A DNA stretch of 51,451 nucleotides from JACPHD01 sp964526325. GTDB taxonomy: Bacteria > Patescibacteriota > Patescibacteriia > Patescibacteriales > GWC2-42-12. The notes under the pieces are model-generated. The model saw only the letters and a program-made list of their open reading frames with translations, was not told where the DNA came from and did no database searches. The stretch lies in NCBI GenBank assembly GCA_964526325.1, contig CAZGKM010000009.1:1-51451 (forward strand). Direction: 5' to 3'. Position numbers and translations under genes: made by a program. Positions 24,442 to 32,766 of the stretch are shown in pieces (the first letter of the stretch is position 1; each line of letters begins with the position of its first letter).

Positions 24442-26421
24442 TTATTTCGTTAAAAACTTATAAATTCCATCCCAATCGTCTGCCGGCGGATTGGCGATAA
24501 ATTCCCTTGACCTGTCCAGATAAATCTTACTGCTCAAATCATCCGGATTATTTTTAACCAATTCGCTAAAAACTTCCAAGGCTTCATTGAAATATCGCTT
24601 AAAATATAAATTTGTCCCTTGATTAAATTTTTCAATATAATTCTTAATTTCACCGCTAATTTCATCTTTAACGCAAACCAATTCATAAATCTCTACCGCT
24701 TCTTTTTTACCTTTAACCGCCACTCTGTCCAAAAACCGATAAATAAATTTTTCTCCGGCTTTAATTTTCGTAAACTGGCTGATCAAAATTTTAACTCCGT
24801 ATTGCTTGGTTAAACTTTCCAGTCTTGACGCCAGATTGACGCTATCGCCCATGATCGTATAATCAAATCTTTTATCCGACCCCATATTGCCTATAACCGC
24901 TTCGCCGGTATTAAGGCCAATGCCAATATTTACTTCAACATCATATTGTTTCCGCCACTCGGGCTGTTTAGCTTTAAGCTTCTTTATCATCTCTAAAGAA
25001 GCGAGGCAAGCGATCTCCGCGTGCCTGCCTTCGTCTATCGGCGCCCCCCAAAAAGCCATAATCGCATCTCCGATATATTTATCGATTACTCCGCTCAATT
25101 CCATAATAGTATCGGTCATAGCAGTCAAATAATTATTTAATAAGGCAACCAAATCTTCGGGAGAAAGTTTTTCCGAAATTGTGGTAAAGCCGCGTACATC
25201 GGAAAAAAGAATTGTCAACTCTTTTTTCTGGCCGCCCAATTTTAATTTTTCCGGATTAGCGGTTATCTCGTCAATAATTTCCTGGGAGACGTATCGGCTG
25301 AAAGTATTTTGGATAAACTTTTTCTCTTTAGCCGTAAAAAAATATTTCATCACTACTAGAGATAAATAAGAAAAAATTACTACGACAATAAAATAAAAAA
25401 TGTCCAGTACAAATCCGCGGTCAAATAAAATTATCGCGGCAACAAGATAAGCGAAAACCGATATTAACGCGAATACTGCGCTAAGCCTTATCTTGCCAAA
25501 ACATATCGTTAAGCCCAATAACATCGGTACGATTAAAAAAATTAATATTTGATAAAAATTCTTTAGCGGCTTTAAAAAATTCTGAGAAATAATGGTTTTA
25601 ACCGCGTTGGCATGAATTTCCACGCCGCTCATTAATACGCCGCTGGAGGTTGGTACTAGCTGCTCATCATGCAAATCCGGGGCGGTTGCCCCGATTAGTA
25701 TAATTTTATCCTTAATTTGCTCCGAAGTTGCATTTCCGCTCAGAATATCGGCCGCCGAAATTACTGAAAAATTTTTTGGCCCGCCGGTAAAATTGATAAT
25801 CATTTTGCCGTTTTTGTCGGTTGGTATTTGCACTATTGATTTGCCTGATTGCGCTAAATAGCGATTGGCGATCAAATTGGCAAAAGATATCTCGGCTTGG
25901 CCTTCCTGATTATAAATTATCACCGGTAATTTTCTGAAAACTCCGTCCTGATCCGGCGGAGTATTGGTTATGCCCAGGCCGGCAGCGGCGCTTTTTAAAG
26001 ACTCGATCGGCAATAATAAATTATTAACTTTTAATTTATTCTTATTTATGCTTAAATCGGCTTCTTTCGGTAAAATAACATTTCCGGCTTTTTTAACGGC
26101 TTCAGCCAATAAAGCATCCGAATCTTCGCTTGATTTTTCCGGAAAATTTACGTCATAACCGATTACCGCCGGCTGAAGCTGGCCTATTTTTTCAATTAAA
26201 TTAGCGTGAATTTTACGATCCCATGGCCAGCGGCCGATTTTTTGCAGACTATCATTATCAATAGCTATAATAACAATTTCCGAACCGGCCTCGCGCGTAA
26301 AAAATAGCCGGTCGGTAAATTTCAAGCGCCAAGTATTAAAAAATCCTGCCACAAAAAGCAGGGATAATAAAAAACTGGCAACCAGGCCGGCTAAAATAAT
26401 TTTTAAAAAATCTTTTTTCAT
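24442..26421 (-). CDS. CHASE2-domain class III adenylate/guanylate cyclase
   Basis: 659 aa. An N-terminal membrane helix (residues about 8-28) precedes an extracytoplasmic CHASE2 sensor (about 30-290: DRLFFTREAGSEIVIIAIDNDSLQKIGRWPWDR; LIGATAPDLHDEQLVPTSSG). Three membrane helices follow (about 295-365), then a cytoplasmic catalytic domain from about 400. The catalytic domain has ELTILFSDVRGFTT (metal Asp), IDKYIGDAIMAFWGAP (second metal Asp), MGDSVNLASRLE and the transition-state region. The tail (LYFKRYFNEALEVFSELVKNNPDD) is TPR-like. It should make a cyclic nucleotide on an external cue. The upstream FecR-domain gene ends 9 bp before it, so both belong to one signalling unit. Confidence 0.93.
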   Translation of the reverse strand: MKKDFLKIILAGLVASFLLSLLFVAGFFNTWRLKFTDRLFFTREAGSEIVIIAIDNDSLQKIGRWPWDRKIHANLIEKIGQLQPAVIGYDVNFPEKSSEDSDALLAEAVKKAGNVILPKEADLSINKNKLKVNNLLLPIESLKSAAAGLGITNTPPDQDGVFRKLPVIIYNQEGQAEISFANLIANRYLAQSGKSIVQIPTDKNGKMIINFTGGPKNFSVISAADILSGNATSEQIKDKIILIGATAPDLHDEQLVPTSSGVLMSGVEIHANAVKTIISQNFLKPLKNFYQILIFLIVPMLLGLTICFGKIRLSAVFALISVFAYLVAAIILFDRGFVLDIFYFIVVVIFSYLSLVVMKYFFTAKEKKFIQNTFSRYVSQEIIDEITANPEKLKLGGQKKELTILFSDVRGFTTISEKLSPEDLVALLNNYLTAMTDTIMELSGVIDKYIGDAIMAFWGAPIDEGRHAEIACLASLEMIKKLKAKQPEWRKQYDVEVNIGIGLNTGEAVIGNMGSDKRFDYTIMGDSVNLASRLESLTKQYGVKILISQFTKIKAGEKFIYRFLDRVAVKGKKEAVEIYELVCVKDEISGEIKNYIEKFNQGTNLYFKRYFNEALEVFSELVKNNPDDLSSKIYLDRSREFIANPPADDWDGIYKFLTK

Positions 26422-26430
26422 TTAATTAAA

Positions 26431-28260
26431 TTACCGCTCGACAGTTAGCGCTGTAAATGTTGGCGAACTGCCTCTAACGGTTACTCCGTCTTCCGAATAA
26501 CTGGCGCTAACAGTGCTAACGCCTCCGTCTTGATCGCTCTGAAGTAGGCCGCCGGCAGAAATACTGCCGATATCTCCGCTCAAACTCCATTGGGCAAGGC
26601 TCGTAACATCCTTAGTCGAACCATCGCTATAAACAGCTGTCGCGACTACCTGTTTCGAAGCCAAGGCGATTAGATTATATTTATCTGCGGTTACCGTTAA
26701 TTTCGCCAAAGTCGGCTTCGTTTCTATCGGCGCCGGTTTTTCGACCGGAGCTACCGCCGGTTGGCCTAAAAGATTGATAGTATCGGTATCAACGGCCGGC
26801 TTAACCGCCGGCTTAGGCGCAACTTGTTCTGATGCTGCCGCCGGTTTTTCGTTATTGGTTTTACTTTCTTCCTTTAACGATTCTGGGGCGATATTATTGT
26901 TGCCGATAATCTGACTTTTTATAATATTTAATCTTTCGATACAATCATAAGATTTTCTTTCTTCCAAGCTTTTAACCAAAGACTGAAATTCAGCCATAGT
27001 TTTCTCATACAAATCGTTTTCTCCTTGATTTAACAGCAATCGCGCTTCTTTTAGCCTAGCTTTGGCTTGCTGGTACAGCAAAAATTCTTTTTCGCTCTCC
27101 GGTGAAATTTTTACCTGTAAATCTTCTATTAATCTTTTAACTTTATAAGCCGATTGGCCAAGAGTGATTTGATCCATTAAATTTTTCTGCAGTTCAAGCT
27201 GATTCTTTAAAATCGCCATTAATTGAGTTTTATCTTCAATGCTAAGCCGATTCAGATCACCGGTAAGCCTTTGTAGCGCCTCGCTGTTTTCTTGGATTAT
27301 CTGATAAGCCAGCTCGACTTTTCCTATGGCCAGCAACGACTGCGCCTCAGCCAAGCGGTGGACTAAAAATGAAACCGCTAATTTTCGTTTAGCCGCCGGA
27401 TCCCGCTCTAAAGCCGATTTAATCTTTTCGGCCAGCTGTTTTAAGCCGTAAAAACTTTCATCCGGTAAAATTCCGGCCACGGCTTTATTTTCTTCCGCCT
27501 GTTTATTCTTAATTTCACTTTCAATTTTATTGTCTTCTAAAATATTGGTTTTAAACCAATCGCTATTTTTTTCTTCCGCCGATAAAGGAGAAATCGTCGG
27601 TGAAATTATTTCATCTGTGCTCGTGCCTTTTTCTACTTTAGCCACTTCGTTGGGTAAAACTTTTATTGTTTTTAAAACTTTCTGGATAGTTTTTTTCTGG
27701 CCGGTTTCTTTATTTAATTCTTCGGTTGTTTGAACCGATGAAACCGCAACTGAATTTTCGATTGAACTCACCTCGGTGGCATTATTGGAGTTCACCAGAA
27801 AATCAAAAACGGTTCCGCGGACGGTAGCTACGGTGTTGCTTGAACTTACTTCATACGTTGCTTCCTTATCGGCCAATTGCATAATTCTCGACCAGATACG
27901 GCCAATTTGGACCGAAAGTTTAACTTTGGTTTTACTGAAATCTTTTTGATCAATATTTAATTCGGATAATTTTATATTACTGTTTGAACCGACATGGGCG
28001 ATTGAGTTATCAAAAAATACGATTGAAACTTTGCCGTCATCGCCGGTCTTTACCTCGCTATCGCTTTTTAATTCATCGTTAACTTTAGCCATAAGCCATT
28101 CGCCGTCTTCGCCAAGCTTTATTTTAACATCTCCGGTTACCGCTGCAATATAAGTTTTTGGCCGAGGTAAATTATTAGCTCCGGCCATGGCCAAAACAAA
28201 ATTTGCGCTTAAATAAACGACGACTGCCAAGATAATAAATATTGCGATGGCTTTTTTCAT
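26431..28260 (-). CDS. Exported FecR-domain protein with coiled-coil middle and Big-like C-terminal domain
   Basis: 609 aa from ATG 28260. The frame is open to 28311, but the promoter at 28292-28319 starts transcription inside that extension, so MKKAIAIFIILAVVVYLSAN (signal/anchor helix) is the real N-terminus. Residues about 35-190 form a FecR domain (GDVKIKLGEDGEWLMAKVNDEL; IAHVGSNSNIKLSELN; SSNTVATVRGTVFDF). Residues about 250-460 are helical and charged. The C-terminal ~90 residues resemble a Big-type Ig domain (LTVTADKYNLIALASKQVVATAVYSDGSTKDVT). FecR proteins next to CHASE2 cyclases are a recurrent pairing, and a stimulus-presenting role is inferred. Confidence 0.9.
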   Translation of the reverse strand: MKKAIAIFIILAVVVYLSANFVLAMAGANNLPRPKTYIAAVTGDVKIKLGEDGEWLMAKVNDELKSDSEVKTGDDGKVSIVFFDNSIAHVGSNSNIKLSELNIDQKDFSKTKVKLSVQIGRIWSRIMQLADKEATYEVSSSNTVATVRGTVFDFLVNSNNATEVSSIENSVAVSSVQTTEELNKETGQKKTIQKVLKTIKVLPNEVAKVEKGTSTDEIISPTISPLSAEEKNSDWFKTNILEDNKIESEIKNKQAEENKAVAGILPDESFYGLKQLAEKIKSALERDPAAKRKLAVSFLVHRLAEAQSLLAIGKVELAYQIIQENSEALQRLTGDLNRLSIEDKTQLMAILKNQLELQKNLMDQITLGQSAYKVKRLIEDLQVKISPESEKEFLLYQQAKARLKEARLLLNQGENDLYEKTMAEFQSLVKSLEERKSYDCIERLNIIKSQIIGNNNIAPESLKEESKTNNEKPAAASEQVAPKPAVKPAVDTDTINLLGQPAVAPVEKPAPIETKPTLAKLTVTADKYNLIALASKQVVATAVYSDGSTKDVTSLAQWSLSGDIGSISAGGLLQSDQDGGVSTVSASYSEDGVTVRGSSPTFTALTVER

Positions 28261-28291
28261 ATTTTTAACAAAAACTGCTGAATATGTAGGC

Positions 28292-28319
28292 ATTATAACA
28301 TAAATTCCCATATTTTCAA
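28292..28319 (-). promoter_or_regulatory. Promoter of the FecR-cyclase unit
   Basis: On the minus strand TTGAAA (28319-28314), a 16-bp spacer and TATAAT (28297-28292). Its -35 box is only 4 bp from the -35 of the divergent csoR promoter. Confidence 0.8.
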
Positions 28320-28323
28320 GGCC

Positions 28324-28351
28324 TTGACAACCTAAAATAAAGTGCTATACT
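28324..28351 (+). promoter_or_regulatory. Promoter of the copper operon
   Basis: TTGACA (28324-28329), a 16-bp spacer and TATACT (28346-28351). A CsoR-like operator follows directly at the start-site region. Confidence 0.85.
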
Positions 28352-28356
28352 TTACC

Positions 28357-28385
28357 TTATACCCATACCCCAGGTATAGGTATAA
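28357..28385 (+). promoter_or_regulatory. CsoR-type operator
   Basis: ATACCCATACC-CCA-GGTATAGGTAT is an inverted repeat with one mismatch, located just after the -10 box. GC-tract-flanked ATACCC/GGTAT palindromes are typical CsoR/copper-responsive operators, and csoR is the next gene. Confidence 0.8.
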
Positions 28386-28422
28386 AGACTATCAGACTAA
28401 TAATTAATTATACCTTAAACTT

Positions 28423-28695
28423 ATGACCCCGCAAAAAAACAAAGCTTTAATCAGCCTTAAAAAAACCAAGAGCTTAATGGAAAAAATTATTCAAATGGTG
28501 GAAGCCGACGAATATTGCATAAATATCATGCAGCAAAATTTAGCGGCTATCGGCTTACTGCGCTCCGCCCATGAGATGCTTATGGAAGGCCACTTAAACA
28601 GCTGTTTTAAATCCGCTTTTGAAACAAAAAATTCTAAAAAACAAAAAGACATGACCAGCGAAATTTTAAAAGTGACTAAATTATTTAATAAATAA
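28423..28695 (+). CDS. csoR: CsoR-family copper-sensing repressor
   Basis: 90 aa, standard DUF156/CsoR size, an all-helical DNA-binding tetramer. The Cu(I) ligands are in place: Cys32, His57 and Cys61. Their spacing (25 residues, then H-x3-C) equals that of M. tuberculosis CsoR (36/61/65). It should bind the palindrome overlapping its own promoter and release it on Cu(I) binding, inducing the operon. It is the first of four genes (csoR, SHOCT protein, HMA-SafE-cupredoxin fusion, copA), the first three separated by only 6 bp. Confidence 0.93.
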   Translation: MTPQKNKALISLKKTKSLMEKIIQMVEADEYCINIMQQNLAAIGLLRSAHEMLMEGHLNSCFKSAFETKNSKKQKDMTSEILKVTKLFNK

Positions 28696-28701
28696 AAATA
28701 T

Positions 28702-28929
28702 ATGATGTACTTTAATCCGTTTTTTTCCGGCCTGTTTATGCCGTTTTTCATGATAATGTTTTGGCTTATTGTTATCGCCGGACTCGCGCTTTTAATTAAC
28801 TGGTCGGCTAAGCAAAGCCGATTAGATAAAACCAATAATAATTCTGCTTTGAACATTTTAAAAGAACGGTATGCCAAAGGTGAAATTGACCAAAAAGAAT
28901 TTGAGGCAAAGAAAAAAGATTTAATATAA
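28702..28929 (+). CDS. SHOCT-domain small membrane protein
   Basis: 75 aa. One membrane helix (about residues 15-35, FFMIMFWLIVIAGLALLINW) is followed by a short C-terminal SHOCT motif (ALNILKERYAKGEIDQKEFEAKKKDL). SHOCT is a short oligomerisation motif often attached to membrane proteins. Position between csoR and the copper transporter genes suggests a helper role at the membrane in copper handling (inference). Confidence 0.85.
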   Translation: MMYFNPFFSGLFMPFFMIMFWLIVIAGLALLINWSAKQSRLDKTNNNSALNILKERYAKGEIDQKEFEAKKKDLI

Positions 28930-28935
28930 TTAAAT

Positions 28936-30300
28936 ATGTCTAGTCTAAAAAAATTTATCATACCTATAAACGGCCTGCATTGCAAGTCGTGCGAGATTCT
29001 GGTTGAAGATCAGCTGAAAAAAATAAACAGAGTAGCTAAAGTTTCGGTTAACCACCGCCGGAACATGGCGGAAATTTATTATGAAAATGAAAAACCAGAA
29101 CTTAACCAAATAGCCGAAGCGCTAAAAAAAACCGGCTATAGCTTGGGCGAAGAAAAAAAGATTGAAAATTTAATAAGTAAAAATCTGACCGACTACAAAG
29201 ACCTGGGAGTAGCATTTCTCTTTTTATTCGGCCTATATTTTATGCTTAAAGGTCTGGGCTTCATTAACATAAATATTTTGCCTTCAGACAATGGCAGCGT
29301 TACAATACCGCTGGTTTTACTTATCGGCTTAACCGCCGGCGTCTCAACTTGCATGGCTTTAGTCGGCGGCTTAATTCTCGGCCTTTCGGTTAAGCATAAC
29401 GAACTTCACCCCGAAGCCACGGCTATGGAAAAATTCAGGCCGCATTTATTTTTTAATTTGGGCCGGATTATTTCTTTCGCCTTTTTCGGAGGGCTTCTGG
29501 GCTTAATAGGCTCTACTATCCAGATCCAAAGTTTCGCTTTAGGCATTATTACTATTTTCGTCGGCCTGATTATGCTGGCTATGGGCTTACAATTAATCGA
29601 CATATTCCCCTGGGCGCATAAATTAAAACTAAGCTTGCCGAAAAATTTAAGCCGAGTGCTGGGATTAAACGAACGGCAAAAAGAATACAGCCTTAAAAAC
29701 TCAAGCCTGCTGGGCGCTTTAACTTTCTTTTTACCCTGCGGTTTTACCCAGGCCATGCAAGTACTGGCCGTAAGTACGGGCAGTCTGTTTTACGGCGCGG
29801 CCGTTATGAGTTTATTCGCTTTAGGCACGATGCCGGGATTACTGAGCATCGGCGGCTTAACCGCCGTGGTTAAAGGGCCTTTGGCTAAAAAATTCTTTAA
29901 GTTTTCCGGCTTGGTAGTTATATTTTTCGCCATCTTTAATATTTCTAACGGTCTGGGCTTGACCGGATTAAATTTAGCTTATAGCCAAAGCCAAGACGTA
30001 AAGCTAATCGACCGGAACGTCACCGCGGAAAACGGCGTGCAGATTGTCCGGATGAAGGAATTGGCTAACGGCTATTCGCCAAATAATTTTACTATTAAGC
30101 TGGGCGTTCCGGTAAAATGGATAATAGACGCCCAGGCGCCTTATTCCTGCGCCGCCAGCCTGGTTATGTCAAAATATAATATCAGAAAAAACCTGGTTAA
30201 AGGTGAAAATATAATTGAGTTTACGCCAAATCAAACCGGCCGAATTCCTTTTTCCTGCTCTATGGGCATGTATGCCGGCGTCTTTAACGTGGTTGAATAA
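28936..30300 (+). CDS. HMA - SafE/DsbD-like transmembrane - cupredoxin fusion protein
   Basis: 454 aa with three parts. Residues 1-70 are a heavy-metal-associated domain (PINGLHCKSCEILVEDQL, Cu-binding CxxC). Residues about 85-345 are a six-helix SafE/DsbD-like transmembrane region (LLIGLTAGVSTCMALVGGLILG; LTFFLPCGFTQAMQ) with conserved Cys-containing helices. Residues about 350-454 are a cupredoxin-like domain (ELANGYSPNNFTIKLGVPVKWIID; IPFSCSMGMYAGVF) with potential Cys/Met copper ligands. The layout suggests transfer of copper or reducing power across the membrane to an external cupredoxin (inference). It lies in the CsoR operon directly before copA. Confidence 0.88.
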   Translation: MSSLKKFIIPINGLHCKSCEILVEDQLKKINRVAKVSVNHRRNMAEIYYENEKPELNQIAEALKKTGYSLGEEKKIENLISKNLTDYKDLGVAFLFLFGLYFMLKGLGFININILPSDNGSVTIPLVLLIGLTAGVSTCMALVGGLILGLSVKHNELHPEATAMEKFRPHLFFNLGRIISFAFFGGLLGLIGSTIQIQSFALGIITIFVGLIMLAMGLQLIDIFPWAHKLKLSLPKNLSRVLGLNERQKEYSLKNSSLLGALTFFLPCGFTQAMQVLAVSTGSLFYGAAVMSLFALGTMPGLLSIGGLTAVVKGPLAKKFFKFSGLVVIFFAIFNISNGLGLTGLNLAYSQSQDVKLIDRNVTAENGVQIVRMKELANGYSPNNFTIKLGVPVKWIIDAQAPYSCAASLVMSKYNIRKNLVKGENIIEFTPNQTGRIPFSCSMGMYAGVFNVVE

Positions 30301-30310
30301 ATTACTTTTT

Positions 30311-30420
30311 TGTCATTGCGAGCCCCGTACTCGTGGCGAAGCAATCTCCGGTAAAACCCACGCCTTTACCGCTTAATTAGAGATTGCTTCGTCGCTTAAT
30401 TACATACCCCTCGCAATGAC
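30311..30420. repeat. Inverted-end dispersed element, copy B
   Basis: TGTCATTGCGAG...GCGAAGCAATCTCC at the left and AGAGATTGCTTCG...CCTCGCAATGAC at the right. It lies inside the copper operon between the fusion gene and copA and supplies a spurious upstream ATG to copA. Confidence 0.9.
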
Positions 30421-30430
30421 CTTAAATCAT

Positions 30431-32677
30431 ATGTCCAATAAAATCATTCTAAACATATCCGGCATGCACTGCGCTTCGTGCGCGGCCAATATCGAGCATG
30501 GATTAAAAAAAACTGACGGAGTCGTCTCGGCTAACGTTAATTATGCCACGGAAAAATTAAATTTAGAGTATAATCAGGATAAAATCAATCTGGAAGACAT
30601 TAAAAAGCAAATAAAAAAAATCGGTTACGAAATTTTTGACCTGACCGCCGAGGAGCATAATTCCGGACATAATTACGCCGCTGCTTCAATCAAAAAATTA
30701 AGAAAAATTTTTATTTTTTCCGCTCTTTTAGGCTTGCCGGTTTTTTATTTAGCCATGGGCGGAATGTTCGGACTGCCGCAACCGCCATTATCCCTTAAAA
30801 TCGGAGTCATTATTCAATTTGCGATTACTACGATTATCATGGCTATAAATTACCCTCTCTATGTATCCGGCCTGAAAAAGCTGATTCAACTCAATCCCAA
30901 TATGGATTCATTAATCGAGACCGGAACCTTGGCCGCTTATTTTTACAGTTTAATTATTTCTTTGTTGATTTGGTTTAAGCCTGATTATACCGCCGATCAT
31001 TTATATTACGAAAGCGCGGCTTTTATTTTAATTTTTATTACCTTAGGCAAATATCTTGAAGCCGTGACTAAAGGCAAGGCCGGCGCGGCTATAAAAAAAT
31101 TAATCGGCTTGCAGCCCAAAGAAGCAACCATCGTCAAAGACGGCGAAGAAATAATTATTCCCATTTCCGAAGTTAAGGTCGGCGACATTATCCTGATTAA
31201 ACCCGGAGAAAAAATTCCGCTTGACGGCGTTGTAATAGCCGGCCATACAAGCGTGGACGAAAAAACCATTACCGGAGAAAGTCTGCCCATAGAAAAAAAT
31301 ATCGGCGATAATGTTATCGGCGCCACGATCAATAAAAATGGCAGCCTGAAAATTAAAGCCTTAAAAGTCGGCGACGATACCATGATAGCGCAGATTATAA
31401 AAATAGTTGAGCAAGCTTTAGCCACCAAAGCGCCAATTCAGCTTTTAGCCGATAAAGTTGCATTCTACTTTGTGCCAACGGTTATTGTTATCGCGCTAAT
31501 TACTTTCGCCGTCTGGCTGATTCTGGGATTTTCCTTCGTCTTTGCTTTAACCGCTTTTGTCTCGGTTTTAATCATCGCCTGCCCTTGCTCTTTAGGGCTA
31601 GCCACGCCCACGGCCGTGATGATGGGTACGGGGTTAGCCGCGGCTAAAGGAATCTTAATAAAAAATAGCCGGGCGCTAGAAACCGCTAAACGCATTACCA
31701 TGGTGGTCTTTGATAAAACCGGAACGCTGACTAAAGGCGAACCGGCCGTAACCGATGTTATTCCAATCTCCTCTATTGTCTCAAAGACAGCAAAAAATCA
31801 CTTAAATATAAACCAGCTACTCCAGCTCGCCGCTTCCATTGAAAAAAATTCCGAGCATCCTTTGGCCGATGCTATCGTTAAAGAAGCTAATGAAAAAAAA
31901 TTGCAACTTTTGCCGGTGCAAAATTTTCTGGCCATACCGGGCAAAGGCGTGCGCGCCCTAGTAAACGGACAAAATATTATTCTTGGCACGAAAAAATTAA
32001 TGCTTGAAAGCCAAATTGAGACTTTAGCGATTGAAAATAAAACGGCCGAGCTGGAAAAGCAGGGTAAAACCACCATGATTTTAGCCGTTAATAAAACTAT
32101 TGTCGGTTTAATAGCTTTAGCCGATACTTTAAAAGATAATTCCCGCGAGGCTCTAATCAAGCTTAAGGCCATGAATAAAAAAATCGCTATGATTTCCGGA
32201 GATAATAAACGAGTGGCCGAAGCTATAGCTAAGGAATTAGCTATTGACTATGTTTTAGCCGAAGTAATGCCCGAAGATAAAGCTAATGAAATTAAAAAAT
32301 TGCAAGCGCAAGGCGAAGTCGTTGCCATGGTAGGCGACGGCATTAATGATGCGCCGGCGCTGGCGAGCGCCGATTTAGGAATTGCCTTAGGCTCGGGTAC
32401 GGATGTGGCCATGGAAACAGGTGAAATTATTTTAATTAAGGACGATTTAAGAGACGTAGCCGCGGCTATTAATTTAAGCGCTTTTACCTTAAAAAAAATC
32501 AAACAAAATTTATTCTGGGCGTTTTTCTATAATATTGTCGGCATTCCGATAGCGGCCGGCGTTTTATACCCTTTAACCGGCTGGCTTTTAAGCCCGAGCG
32601 TGGCCGCCGCAGCCATGGCTTTTTCTTCTGTTAGCGTAGTTTTAAATTCCTTATCCATGAAAAATTATAAAGCGTAA
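30431..32677 (+). CDS. copA: Copper-translocating P-type ATPase
   Basis: 748 aa from ATG 30431. An ATG at 30416 in the same frame lies within the dispersed repeat and is not likely used. One N-terminal HMA domain (SGMHCASCAANIEHGL) is followed by the P1B signatures. These are TGES (actuator), IACPCSLGLATPTAVMMGTG (CPC metal site), DKTGTLT (phosphorylation Asp), SEHPLA (HP loop) and VGDGINDAPALASADLGIALGSGTD. It exports Cu(I) from the cytosol at the cost of ATP. It is the last gene of the CsoR-controlled operon. The transposon-like repeat between it and the upstream gene may affect read-through. Confidence 0.96.
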   Translation: MSNKIILNISGMHCASCAANIEHGLKKTDGVVSANVNYATEKLNLEYNQDKINLEDIKKQIKKIGYEIFDLTAEEHNSGHNYAAASIKKLRKIFIFSALLGLPVFYLAMGGMFGLPQPPLSLKIGVIIQFAITTIIMAINYPLYVSGLKKLIQLNPNMDSLIETGTLAAYFYSLIISLLIWFKPDYTADHLYYESAAFILIFITLGKYLEAVTKGKAGAAIKKLIGLQPKEATIVKDGEEIIIPISEVKVGDIILIKPGEKIPLDGVVIAGHTSVDEKTITGESLPIEKNIGDNVIGATINKNGSLKIKALKVGDDTMIAQIIKIVEQALATKAPIQLLADKVAFYFVPTVIVIALITFAVWLILGFSFVFALTAFVSVLIIACPCSLGLATPTAVMMGTGLAAAKGILIKNSRALETAKRITMVVFDKTGTLTKGEPAVTDVIPISSIVSKTAKNHLNINQLLQLAASIEKNSEHPLADAIVKEANEKKLQLLPVQNFLAIPGKGVRALVNGQNIILGTKKLMLESQIETLAIENKTAELEKQGKTTMILAVNKTIVGLIALADTLKDNSREALIKLKAMNKKIAMISGDNKRVAEAIAKELAIDYVLAEVMPEDKANEIKKLQAQGEVVAMVGDGINDAPALASADLGIALGSGTDVAMETGEIILIKDDLRDVAAAINLSAFTLKKIKQNLFWAFFYNIVGIPIAAGVLYPLTGWLLSPSVAAAAMAFSSVSVVLNSLSMKNYKA

Positions 32678-32732
32678 AATTTATTTACCCTCTGAAACTT
32701 CAATAAAAAAACGGAAAATATAAAAAGTAATT

Positions 32733-32760
32733 TTGCATTCGCCTGAAAGTCGGCTATAAT
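32733..32760 (+). promoter_or_regulatory. Promoter giving a leaderless cysteine desulfurase mRNA
   Basis: TTGCAT (32733-32738), a 16-bp spacer and a perfect TATAAT (32755-32760). The predicted start site coincides with the ATG at 32767. Confidence 0.7.
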
Positions 32761-32766
32761 ATAATT

